From Caldifarciminota bacterium (lineage in GTDB: Bacteria; WOR-3; Hydrothermia; UBA1063; CAJXJZ01): a stretch of DNA of 14,255 nucleotides. The DNA lies in the NCBI GenBank assembly GCA_027073945.1, contig JALTEL010000693.1, positions 1 to 14,255 on the forward strand, written 5' to 3'. Both the position numbers and the translations under genes were made by a program. Within the stretch, counting starts at the first letter, position 1. Each line of letters starts with the position of its first letter. Of the stretch, positions 1 to 8,537 are shown one piece after another. The notes below the pieces were generated by a model. That model saw only the letters and a list, made by a program, of their open reading frames with translations, did not search any database and was not told the origin of the DNA.

Positions 1-3000
1 GAATCCTCTGCAGTGAATTGCCGGAGGCAACATCGGGAGCGGGCAGTCCTTCACCAACGAATGCCCATGTCGTTGTATCCTGCGGCCCGTATCCGACTGC
101 ATCCAGGATTATCGTATCAGTGCCACTTACATAAGCAAGAAGCACATTATCCGGTCCGTTCTGGGCAACGTCATGTCCTATTACTGTATCAGCATTTACC
201 ACGCCGCTGTCCTGCGCAACGACAAAATATCCAGAAGGATCTATCTGGTAACCCGTTAAGTCATAATCGTCATATATCCCAGGGCTGGTCGAACTCCCGT
301 TGTAAGGGAATATGTGAATGTTGTTTAGAGACTCTCCTGGCAGGCCTTTTAATTCTATGAACGTTGCGGAGTCAGTTCCCGGGGAATCGTAGTACACTTC
401 GTTAATTACAAGGTAAACAGGTGTTATGTCAGACGAGTCTCTCGGCTCCAGTTTGTAATTGCCATAGGAATAATATAGCGGAGCAACTATATTATATATT
501 TTCCCTGAATCAGGCTTGTAGGAAACGCCCATATCATCCACACGCAGAGGTCCTGAACCGTCATTCACTTCCCATTCTCCGTAGCCGAGTGAATCATTTG
601 TACAGGTTGCCATGTTAACTTTAAGCAGAACGCTTTCGTACTGCTCGTCATTTGCACTGGCCGTTGACACGGTAATGGGGGTTGGCAGAGAAACATTACT
701 TGCAATTATATACCCTGTATCAGGATGAATCTCTGTAAGTCCATTGTATTCACTTACAGGTCCCTGTCCATACACGCTGTCTCCCACAGTTACCATTGTA
801 TCTGCACCAGGCATGTATATCCAGATACCGCCCCAGGGAACAGCGGGTGTTTGCTCCATAAAGAATCCATTTGAATAAACGGCTGTTACAACGCCGGAAG
901 TTGCAACTGTCTGACCAAACAGATTACTTGTATCGCCGGCGAATGTTGCGCTTGATGTATCCTGAATCTCTGTTATATAGTAATATGGTACAGGGGGTAC
1001 AATAACAAGTTTCCCGGCCTGATTGGTGTCATATCCATTACCCGAGCCGTCAAGGTCGGCATAAACCCATGGTCCCCATGTTGTTCCATCATTATATGTA
1101 TATCTGAATGCATAATCATAGGTTCCAATGACAAATGTGGTATCAAAAATTATGTTACCCATATACTCGTAATTGTTGTTACTATTTCCATGGGCAGAAT
1201 TAAATGTTGCAGGGTACCATTTCCATGTTGAATTCCAGGGATATGTACCAACAGGACCCACGCCTATTTCTACGATAAAGTTGTCTTTTGAGAGTGTATC
1301 TGCATCCGTAACACCGCCTTTGTAAACCTGTCCGAAAAGTGTGTGTGAGGTTGTATCTATGCCAACAGTATCCGTATCAGCACTTGGCCATTGGGTGTTG
1401 CACCAATCGGCCATTGGCGGTAGGCCTGCTGTGCTGAAATAATTCAAAACCCTGCTGGTAAGTGTATCAACGAATGATTGGGAGTCTATCTGCACAACTT
1501 CATAGGGTAGATAGACAACTATGTTTTTATCTCCGTTATAGGCGATTCCACCTGCCGTATTTGTGCTGTCCCCGTTTATGTCTATGAGAAATTTCCAGGA
1601 AACGTCTATAGAATCCCATGGCGAATAAGGAGCAATCATATCAGGATAGGACGAATTTATTGTATATTGAATTCCATTTGAAATTGGGTCACCTGTTACA
1701 CCGACAATGGTATCACTGTCTGTACTTGCACTCATATCATCCTGTATATACAGGCTATGTAAGTAATCTTTGTACATTTCATAAACTATTGAATCTTGGA
1801 CTGCAGCATAACCAATATCATCACCGTATATCATAAGATGTTTTCTGGCGCTTTCAGTCCCTGCATTCAAAAAGCTCACGAGTGCTGTGAATTCCGTGTC
1901 CGCAACACTATAGCTTTCTCCCCACAGCATATTTGACCAGAGTGGAAGAGAATCCACCACGGAAGGTAAATAGCCTGAGAATATATAATCGGGTTGTACA
2001 TCTATGTTGTTATCAATAAGGGCGTTTGCTATGGGATAGTATTCGGAGCCTTTGGAATAAACAATTAAATTATCGCCTGATGGCATGATATTATACATAT
2101 AAGTGGCAGAAGTTCCGAGATTACCGTGAGAATCCCATCCTGCTATCTGGTATCTCAGTTTGGTTCCTTTGGGTTGAGCCGGAATTGTTGCAGAGTACGT
2201 ATCAGGTGCAGCAGTGAGTGTCATAGGGGCAGAATCCTGTGCCCAGCCTGTACCATTCCATATATAGTAGTAAAGTTTTGCAGAATCAACACCTGCCGGG
2301 TCATCCAGTGTTGCAGCAACAGCATCATCCAATCCTGTGTAAAAATGCGAAGTAGGGCCCTGCAGCAGCGTAATTGTTGGACCAACTTCGTCCCCAAAGG
2401 TCACTTTCACATTATCTATCATCCATTGCCATTCCCAATTTCCTCCGTCATCATAATGAAACCCGACCATTACATTTGATTGGTATGCCGCAATTGGTGT
2501 AAGGTCTATGAATTCGTTGTTAGTTGTATCGGATGCCGAGAATATTTTAACAGTATCCCATGTTGTTCCTCCGTCTGTGGATACCTCAACATAGGCAGCC
2601 GGGGTGGAGTATTGTTCATACCAATGGTCAAATATAAGCCATACGGAATCTGCGGTAGAGCAGTCAAAGGAATTGGTGCTTATGAGTGAGTTATTGCCTC
2701 CACCTGAATTATCCGAGTCACATATCAGGAATTTACCGGATATGTTGGACCCTGCAGGTGGTGTTTTTCCTCCGGGATTATCCGTATTCCAGTTATAGGT
2801 AGGGTCTCCGCTGTGTCCTCCTAAGTCAGTAACCGTCCATGTGGATGGAATTCCAGATTCAAAGTCCTCATTTATCGGGCCTTTTACGGAATTTTTAACA
2901 GGTGTCGCTGCATTGTTACTCAGCTTCATTATTGTTGCAGCTTTTTGTCCATCCATTTTACCACGCTTATTGCGCCTCTGCGAGGCACTTGCATTTCCTA

Positions 3001-3046
3001 TACCGAGGACAGCTATTATCCCCAGTATTCCCACGATTTTTTTCAT
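1..3046 (-). CDS. Large secreted multidomain protein with OB-fold and lamin-tail domains, 3' end cut by the window
   Basis: The frame stays open from the ATG at 3046 to the left edge, giving at least 1015 codons and no stop in the window. AAGGAGGT lies 4 bases upstream of the ATG. Residues 1-22 form a signal peptide (MKK, a hydrophobic core, then NASAS). Domains read by eye: about 58-218, a choice-of-anchor-J/cleaved-adhesin-like jelly roll (NEDFESG, VEVSTDGGTTWDTV, WMIDNVKV); about 223-320, FN3/Ig-like; about 325-540, an alpha/beta GATase- or ThuA-like fold (DNLIVYSKGSEYYP, HLMIYGDDIGY); about 553-683, a carbohydrate-binding-like beta domain (WKWYPATFN, GTYDYAFRYTYNDG); about 688-875, an OB-fold like that of ExeM/YhcR secreted nucleases (TSGVVTAVYSNGFFMEQ, EYNGLTEI); from about 877, a lamin-tail domain (VINEVYYDSPG, SGNSLQRI). 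No catalytic nuclease domain is visible. The protein is probably exported and surface-bound or released. The C-terminus, where a sorting signal would be, is missing. Function unknown. Confidence 0.88.
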   Translation of the reverse strand, partial: MKKIVGILGIIAVLGIGNASASQRRNKRGKMDGQKAATIMKLSNNAATPVKNSVKGPINEDFESGIPSTWTVTDLGGHSGDPTYNWNTDNPGGKTPPAGSNISGKFLICDSDNSGGGNNSLISTNSFDCSTADSVWLIFDHWYEQYSTPAAYVEVSTDGGTTWDTVKIFSASDTTNNEFIDLTPIAAYQSNVMVGFHYDDGGNWEWQWMIDNVKVTFGDEVGPTITLLQGPTSHFYTGLDDAVAATLDDPAGVDSAKLYYYIWNGTGWAQDSAPMTLTAAPDTYSATIPAQPKGTKLRYQIAGWDSHGNLGTSATYMYNIMPSGDNLIVYSKGSEYYPIANALIDNNIDVQPDYIFSGYLPSVVDSLPLWSNMLWGESYSVADTEFTALVSFLNAGTESARKHLMIYGDDIGYAAVQDSIVYEMYKDYLHSLYIQDDMSASTDSDTIVGVTGDPISNGIQYTINSSYPDMIAPYSPWDSIDVSWKFLIDINGDSTNTAGGIAYNGDKNIVVYLPYEVVQIDSQSFVDTLTSRVLNYFSTAGLPPMADWCNTQWPSADTDTVGIDTTSHTLFGQVYKGGVTDADTLSKDNFIVEIGVGPVGTYPWNSTWKWYPATFNSAHGNSNNNYEYMGNIIFDTTFVIGTYDYAFRYTYNDGTTWGPWVYADLDGSGNGYDTNQAGKLVIVPPVPYYYITEIQDTSSATFAGDTSNLFGQTVATSGVVTAVYSNGFFMEQTPAVPWGGIWIYMPGADTMVTVGDSVYGQGPVSEYNGLTEIHPDTGYIIASNVSLPTPITVSTASANDEQYESVLLKVNMATCTNDSLGYGEWEVNDGSGPLRVDDMGVSYKPDSGKIYNIVAPLYYSYGNYKLEPRDSSDITPVYLVINEVYYDSPGTDSATFIELKGLPGESLNNIHIFPYNGSSTSPGIYDDYDLTGYQIDPSGYFVVAQDSGVVNADTVIGHDVAQNGPDNVLLAYVSGTDTIILDAVGYGPQDTTTWAFVGEGLPAPDVASGNSLQRI

Positions 3047-3073
3047 TTACACCTCCTTGTGTATTGCATGCAT

Positions 3074-3102
3074 ATTTTAAGATAAATACAACGAATAGTC
3101 AA
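3074..3102 (-). promoter_or_regulatory. Sigma70-type promoter of the secreted lamin-tail gene
   Basis: On the minus strand, TTGACT (3102-3097) is followed by a 17-base spacer and TAAAAT (3079-3074). The expected start near 3067 leaves a leader of about 21 bases carrying AAGGAGGT before the ATG at 3046. It lies in the 79-base gap after bamA. No terminator-like hairpin separates the two genes, so some read-through from bamA is possible. Confidence 0.65.
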
Positions 3103-3125
3103 ATAGTTTTGTTATTTTCAATGCA

Positions 3126-5333
3126 TTAAAAACTCGTTCCCATCTGTATATGGGGAACCCATTTACCATGTCCGTTTTCAAATCCGTAAGCCATATCAAA
3201 ACCGATTATACCGAGCATGGGCATCTGCATCCTTATGCCTATTCCTGCTCCCTTTTTCAACACAAAAGGTCTGCTCTTATAAGTGTTTAAAAAGCTGTTG
3301 CCTGCATCAAAGAATATAAGGCCGTACATATTTTCATTTACTCTATACCTTTCTTCAAAGGTGAAAATATTGTAAAATCTGCCTCCTATGTTTACACCGT
3401 TCTCATAAGGTCCTACGCTTCGTAATTCATATCCTCTTAATCCGTAAGGTCCTATATCACCTAAGAAGAAACGTTCATAAAAGGGAACATCGTTATTCTG
3501 TTTGAGTCCGTTAAGTAAACCCGCTTTTATTCTTAGTGCACTTATCAGTTTTCCTCTATAATTGAAGAGTTTTGCCTGTTCAAACTCTGTTTTTATGAAA
3601 TCAACATCACCCAAAAACGGGCCACCTGCTATTTCCATAGTAACCAAAGTTTTTGCTCCTTTCATGGCATTAAAAGACCTGTCTCTCGTATCCCGCTGGA
3701 AGTTAATGCTTCCCGTGGAAGTGAGAACAGGACCCTTGCTTATCCATTCTTCATAATAAGGTAAATCCTGATATGGAGCGGAAATGTCATAAACATAGTT
3801 TTTTTCAATGGTATAGCCAAAGCCTATTTTTGTATAATCATTAAAAATTGCTTCGCTGTAATTTACACTGCCTCCCGTTTTTCTTTCATTATAATCCGGT
3901 AGGTAATGGATGGTGTGATAAAGCGAGAATCCGACAGACCTTCTTCTGCCACCTATCCACGGCTCGGTAAAATTAAGGGAGAAATTTCTTCGTTTTCCTC
4001 CGTATTCTATCATTCCGCCTGCAATTTCCCCGCGTCCCAGGAAATTCGGTTCCTGCATCTGCAGGTAAGCTGACAGGCCATCTAACTGTGAATAAGTTGC
4101 GCCCACACCAAATGTGCCTGTGGGCTTTTCCTCAACCTTTATTGAAAGATCTATCAATGATGAATCCTCTGCAACCGGCCTGAAGTCAAGGGACAGATTT
4201 TTAAAATAGTTGAGATAGTACAGATTGCGCTGGCTCTTTATGGCCTGTTTCCTTGAAAAATAATCGCCCGGGAACAGAGTTAATTCTCTTCTTATAACAT
4301 TGTCATAAGTTTTTGTGTTGCCCTTTATACCTATTTCCCTTATCCTTATCCGGTTATTTTCCGTAATTTTGAAATTTAAATTTATTGTGGAATCGTTTGC
4401 AATCTCTTCATCGGGTAAAACATTCAAATAGATATAACCTGAGTCTCCGTATGCACTTGCTATGTTCTGGACTGTCTTTTTGAGTTTCTCGCTGCTAAAT
4501 GCCCGGCCGGGTCTGAATATAACCATTCCATCAAGCGTCTTCCTGTCAAATAATTTGTTGCCCTCAAAAGAATAGGTGCCGAAATAATATTTTTTGCCCT
4601 CTGTCACGTAAATCTTTATATAAATGTATTTACCCTGATGTTTTATATTGTACGAGTCAACAGTTGCCTCTGGAAATCCTCTGTTGTGATAAAAGTCAGT
4701 TACTGTTTTAATATCAGTATTGAACTTTTCCTCATCAAACTTTCCCGAACGCAGAAAGCCTTTTGGTTTGTTTTTCAGTTTTTTCAGGATTTTGTGGGCA
4801 TTGAATTTGAAAGCCCCGACAATTTCAATTGATTTAATTACATTCTTCTTATGCTCCTTGACATTTAGAGTGAGAATACCCTGACAGCTACTGATAAATT
4901 TGAATGAAGGTGAGACTTCTGCCTGATTATAACCTTTCCTGGCATACATATGTTCAATAAACCTGGCTGTTTCAAAGGCCTGTTCCTCTGAATAGGGCAA
5001 TCCCGGTTTTATTGATATGGTATCGGCGAGCACTTTTCGCGAGATTTTTTTATTACCCTTAAAGATAATTGTATCAATTCTCGGATTTTCACGAATGTTA
5101 AGCGTTATATCGACAAAATTCCCGCTATCTCTGGATACTTGAACTTTCGCCTGTGATGCGTAATTGCTTTTTACGAGTTTCCGTATTACCCGGTCTATAT
5201 CTGGTATTGAAACCGATTTTCCCTGCTTAAAATTTATAAAACTTTTATAGAAAGCGGGGTCCCCGCATTTCAGAGAATCAATTTTGACAGACCTCACGAT
5301 AAATGAACTTATAAGGATGAGAAAAACACTCAA
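3126..5333 (-). CDS. bamA: BamA / Omp85 outer-membrane protein assembly factor
   Basis: BamA is the core of the machine that folds and inserts beta-barrel proteins into the outer membrane. At 735 residues the length is normal. Five POTRA domains can be read at about 15-83, 84-162, 163-247, 248-327 and 328-403, each with the usual GNK/GNT turn and alternating strand-helix pattern. The 16-strand barrel spans about 404-735. It includes the conserved loop-6 motif LRGYE (632-636, family form VRGF/Y) and ends in a terminal Phe, the usual barrel signal. The start is TTG at 5333, with AAGGA 7 bases upstream. It overlaps the clpC stop by 4 bases (TTGA), so translation is probably coupled. The signal sequence is short and lacks N-terminal Lys/Arg, which is odd. 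No ATG or GTG lies close upstream in frame. Usual partners skp and lpxD are absent here. Confidence 0.95.
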   Translation of the reverse strand: MSVFLILISSFIVRSVKIDSLKCGDPAFYKSFINFKQGKSVSIPDIDRVIRKLVKSNYASQAKVQVSRDSGNFVDITLNIRENPRIDTIIFKGNKKISRKVLADTISIKPGLPYSEEQAFETARFIEHMYARKGYNQAEVSPSFKFISSCQGILTLNVKEHKKNVIKSIEIVGAFKFNAHKILKKLKNKPKGFLRSGKFDEEKFNTDIKTVTDFYHNRGFPEATVDSYNIKHQGKYIYIKIYVTEGKKYYFGTYSFEGNKLFDRKTLDGMVIFRPGRAFSSEKLKKTVQNIASAYGDSGYIYLNVLPDEEIANDSTINLNFKITENNRIRIREIGIKGNTKTYDNVIRRELTLFPGDYFSRKQAIKSQRNLYYLNYFKNLSLDFRPVAEDSSLIDLSIKVEEKPTGTFGVGATYSQLDGLSAYLQMQEPNFLGRGEIAGGMIEYGGKRRNFSLNFTEPWIGGRRRSVGFSLYHTIHYLPDYNERKTGGSVNYSEAIFNDYTKIGFGYTIEKNYVYDISAPYQDLPYYEEWISKGPVLTSTGSINFQRDTRDRSFNAMKGAKTLVTMEIAGGPFLGDVDFIKTEFEQAKLFNYRGKLISALRIKAGLLNGLKQNNDVPFYERFFLGDIGPYGLRGYELRSVGPYENGVNIGGRFYNIFTFEERYRVNENMYGLIFFDAGNSFLNTYKSRPFVLKKGAGIGIRMQMPMLGIIGFDMAYGFENGHGKWVPHIQMGTSF

Positions 5334-7774
5334 GATTGTTTCCTTGTTGCTGTGTTTACCTGTCTGGATGTGTTGAAATCCACGGATCCATCTTTGTAAA
5401 GCACTTCCACCATATCTCCTTCCCTGATTTTTCCCCTTAAAATGTAATCTGATAAAGGCTCCTCAATGTATTTTCTTATAACTCGCCTTAATGGTCTTGC
5501 CCCGTATTCTTCATCGTATCCTGTCTCGGCTAAGAAATTCTTAACAGAATCTGCGACATTCAGATTTATCTTCTTTTCAACGAGCCTTGATTCCAACTCT
5601 GAAAGCAGAATATCTATAATTTTCTTTATATTATCCTTTGTTAGAGGATTGAATGTGATAATTTCATCTATTCTGTTGAGAAATTCAGGCGGAAGAGTCT
5701 TTTTGAGTTCGGATTTCAGATAATCCGTTATCTTTTTTTCTTTTAGTAATTCACTTTTTTCCTGAAAACCTACAGTGGCATGTTTTCTCAGAAATTTTGT
5801 TCCAATATTGGAGGTAAGTATAATAACAGTGTTTCTAAAGCTGACCTTTCTTCCGTAATTATCCGTTATAACTCCTTCTTCCAATAATTGCAGTAGTATA
5901 TGAAAGACATCAGGGTGTGCTTTTTCAAACTCGTCAAAGAGAACCACAGCATAAGGTTTCCTTCTTATTTTCTCGGTTAATTGCCCACCTTCTTCATAGC
6001 CGACATAACCTGGAGGAGCACCTATGAGTTTTGATACGTTGAATTTTTCCATGTATTCTGACATATCAACTTCTATTAATGCATCCATATCACCGAATAG
6101 AAATTCAGCCAGCGCTTTTGCGGTCTCTGTTTTGCCAACGCCTGTGGGACCTAAGAATATAAACGAACCTATGGGCCTTCTTGGATCCTGAACTCCAGCC
6201 CTTGACCTTCTTATCGCCTTTGAAAGAGCTGAAAGAGCTTCTTTCTGTCCGATTATTCTCTTGCCCAGTTCTTTTTCCATTCTGAGAAGTCTTTCCTGTT
6301 CACTTTCGGACAATCTATTTACCGGCACCCCTGTCCACAGAGATATAACTTCAGCAATATGCTCTCTTGTCACCACAGGAGCATTGCCCTTTGCATGCAA
6401 TTTGCGTTTTCTTTCAGCTATCATCTTTTTTAGTTCTTTTTCCCTGTCTCTGTATCTTGCAGCTATCTCGAATTCCTGTTTCTTAACCGCATTTTCCTTG
6501 TATTTTTTTACAAGTTCAAGATCAGCTTTCCATTCTTCCAATTTTTCATCTGTTACCTGAGAATTTAGCTTTAATTTTGCTCCTGCTTCGTCTAATACAT
6601 CTATGGCTTTGTCAGGAAGGAATCTTCCTAATATATATCTGTCGGATAGTCTTGCAGCTGCTTCTATAGACTCCTCCGAATATTTTATGCTGTGAAATTC
6701 CTCGTATTTCTCCTTAAGTCCCATCAAGATTTCGACAGTTTCTGCAACAGTTGGCGGCTCAACCATGACCGGCTGGAATCTGCGTTCAAGTGCCCCGTCC
6801 TTTTCTATGTATTTTCTGTAGTCCTCAAGTGTTGTTGCTCCGATAACCTGAATTACGCCTCTTGCAAGGGCTGGTTTTAGTATATTTGATGCATCAAGCG
6901 CACCTTCTGCCGCCCCGGCTCCTGTTATGGTATGTATCTCATCAATAAAAAGTATGGCCTCTTTCGTTTGGGCCGCTTCATTAACAATGGCCTTCAATCG
7001 TTCTTCAAATTGTCCCCTGTATTTTGTTCCAGCAACAATGGCGGCAAGGTCAAGAGATAGTATTCTCTTATCAAATATGGAATCGGGAACATGGCCGTCT
7101 GCAATGCGCTGGGCAATTCCTTCGACAATTGCAGTTTTCCCAACTCCGGGCTCACCGATAAGTACGGGGTTGTTTTTCTTTCTTCTTGAAAGGATTTGTA
7201 GAACTCTTTGAATTTCTCTTTCTCTACCGATAACAGGGTCAAGTTTATTGTCCCTTGCCAGTTGAGTTAAGTCAATGGAATAATTTTCAAGTGTTTTTGC
7301 CTTTTTTGCTTTCTTTTCCGTTGCGTCGGATTCAATATCCTCCTCTCCCAAAATTTCTTCCATAACGCCTTCGTAAGTTACCCCATAGTTTTCAAGTACA
7401 CGCTGAGCTATACTGTTCTTTTCCCTTAGCAAGGCCAGCAATATATGCTCAGTACCTATAAACGCCTTGCCCAATTTTCTCGCTTCCTCTGCTGCATTTT
7501 GAATAACACGTGTAGCCTCATGATTGAGAGGCACAGGCTCTTTTAATCCAAGCGTAGATGGGAGAATCTGAGTGGACAGTTCACGTCCGACAATTCTTCT
7601 TACCTTTTTTATATCTACATTGTGTGATACTAGAATATCGTAAGCTATCCCATCTGTGACTCTCAAGAGTCCTATAAGTAAATGCTCTGCACCTACATAA
7701 CTGTGCAGCATGGTGGTTGCCTCTTCCCTGGCATAATCGATAGCTTTTCTTGCACCGTTGCTAAATTGTTCCAT
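5330..7774 (-). CDS. clpC: ATP-dependent Clp protease ATP-binding subunit ClpC
   Basis: ClpC is a cytoplasmic AAA+ unfoldase that feeds substrates to the ClpP peptidase. The protein has 814 residues, standard for ClpC. In order: two Clp_N repeats (about 1-145); first AAA+ module with Walker A GEPGVGKT (207-214), Walker B ILFIDE (274-279) and arginine-finger pair RR (331-332); a short middle region with a UVR-like motif (about 420-455), which marks ClpC rather than ClpA or ClpB; second AAA+ module with Walker A GPTGVGKT (542-549) and Walker B VLFDE (611-615). A VGF tripeptide (668-670) sits where ClpP-binding loops carry (I/L/V)GF, so it probably works with ClpP, which is not in the window. 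The ATG is 2 bases after the TPR gene's stop, with AAGGA just upstream. There is no ctsR, mcsA or mcsB beside it, unlike Bacillus-type clpC operons. Confidence 0.97.
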   Translation of the reverse strand: MEQFSNGARKAIDYAREEATTMLHSYVGAEHLLIGLLRVTDGIAYDILVSHNVDIKKVRRIVGRELSTQILPSTLGLKEPVPLNHEATRVIQNAAEEARKLGKAFIGTEHILLALLREKNSIAQRVLENYGVTYEGVMEEILGEEDIESDATEKKAKKAKTLENYSIDLTQLARDNKLDPVIGREREIQRVLQILSRRKKNNPVLIGEPGVGKTAIVEGIAQRIADGHVPDSIFDKRILSLDLAAIVAGTKYRGQFEERLKAIVNEAAQTKEAILFIDEIHTITGAGAAEGALDASNILKPALARGVIQVIGATTLEDYRKYIEKDGALERRFQPVMVEPPTVAETVEILMGLKEKYEEFHSIKYSEESIEAAARLSDRYILGRFLPDKAIDVLDEAGAKLKLNSQVTDEKLEEWKADLELVKKYKENAVKKQEFEIAARYRDREKELKKMIAERKRKLHAKGNAPVVTREHIAEVISLWTGVPVNRLSESEQERLLRMEKELGKRIIGQKEALSALSKAIRRSRAGVQDPRRPIGSFIFLGPTGVGKTETAKALAEFLFGDMDALIEVDMSEYMEKFNVSKLIGAPPGYVGYEEGGQLTEKIRRKPYAVVLFDEFEKAHPDVFHILLQLLEEGVITDNYGRKVSFRNTVIILTSNIGTKFLRKHATVGFQEKSELLKEKKITDYLKSELKKTLPPEFLNRIDEIITFNPLTKDNIKKIIDILLSELESRLVEKKINLNVADSVKNFLAETGYDEEYGARPLRRVIRKYIEEPLSDYILRGKIREGDMVEVLYKDGSVDFNTSRQVNTATRKQS

Positions 7775-7776
7775 AT

Positions 7777-8487
7777 TTATCCTTTTTTATTATTTTTCAT
7801 TATAAAACTCAAATAATCCAATTCTGTTCTCGCATCTCTTACAAAAGTTGATGCCGGAAATTTTTCCGTCAGTTCCTTATATAAACTTACCGCTTCAATA
7901 TAACTTTTTTGCATTTCTTTTATATTGGCTGCTCGGTAAAGATAGAAAGCCTTCAGGCTTTTTAAAGGTGCAGCCTGGTATGCCTCGTAAACCATTCTGA
8001 AGGCAGTGGTATAATCTCCCGTATCCATGTATATCGTTCCAAGGTAGCCTTTTGCAGAGGCTTTTAGCAGGGGGTCTGGAATTGAAAATTTTAAAAATTT
8101 CTGAAAGTACTGTTGAGCCTTCTTTTTGTTACCTTTTTTATAATATAGCACACCCAGATAATAGAACGCCTTTTTACCTGATAAAGTGTTGCCATATTGC
8201 TGCGTGAGTCTTGTTAAAAACGCCTCAACCTGCTTTGCAGATGTTGTATCAGATATATTGTACATAGTCTCCATGCTCTGGATAAGCATAAGCTGGGCGT
8301 TTGCATCGTATTTTGGCCTTGAGGAGAAATAGTAGAATATACCAATTGCAATTATCACAAGTATACCTGCGCCTATTTGCTTTTCTTTTTTGTTAATATC
8401 GGGCTTTATAATAAAATTTACAATTTTTTCAAGCTCTTCCCTTATAGGGTCATGTCTTAATTCAGCTTTGGTCATTTTTTTACTCAT
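7777..8487 (-). CDS. Membrane-anchored TPR protein, YfgM-like
   Basis: This 236-residue protein has a basic cytoplasmic N-terminus with the motif KKMTKAELRHDP. One transmembrane helix follows (about 38-55, GAGILVIIAIGIFYYF), then a mostly helical domain with TPR-like units at about 105-132 (YYLGVLYYKKGNKKKAQQYF), 143-172 and 180-213. The layout (short N-terminus, single helix, TPR domain outside) matches the YfgM/TPR_21 family. In E. coli, YfgM partners the chaperone PpiD at the Sec translocon and is encoded next to bamB. Here the gene heads an operon with clpC and bamA, which fits a role in envelope protein biogenesis; that role is inferred. The ATG at 8487 has AAGGAGG 5 bases upstream. It could instead be a Tol-Pal-type or other TPR scaffold. 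Confidence 0.8.
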   Translation of the reverse strand: MSKKMTKAELRHDPIREELEKIVNFIIKPDINKKEKQIGAGILVIIAIGIFYYFSSRPKYDANAQLMLIQSMETMYNISDTTSAKQVEAFLTRLTQQYGNTLSGKKAFYYLGVLYYKKGNKKKAQQYFQKFLKFSIPDPLLKASAKGYLGTIYMDTGDYTTAFRMVYEAYQAAPLKSLKAFYLYRAANIKEMQKSYIEAVSLYKELTEKFPASTFVRDARTELDYLSFIMKNNKKG

Positions 8488-8508
8488 TAAATCCTCCTTA
8501 CTGTTCTA

Positions 8509-8537
8509 ATTATAGTGTATAATAGGTGTATTGTCAA
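8509..8537 (-). promoter_or_regulatory. Consensus sigma70 promoter of the tpr-clpC-bamA operon
   Basis: On the minus strand there is a perfect TTGACA (8537-8532), a 17-base spacer and a perfect TATAAT (8514-8509). The -35 box overlaps the TGA stop codon (8536-8534) of the solute-binding gene. The expected start near 8502 gives a leader of about 15 bases with AAGGAGG before the ATG at 8487. Full consensus suggests strong constitutive expression. I see no operator-like inverted repeat around it. Confidence 0.8.

Noticed and set aside
13..360. Plus-strand open frame of 115 codons at the left edge
   Set aside because: The minus strand here encodes a clear lamin-tail domain in an unbroken long frame, so this is a shadow.
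6994..7242. Minus-strand 82-codon frame inside clpC
   Set aside because: It is out of frame within the first ATPase module of clpC, whose own frame is intact and conserved.
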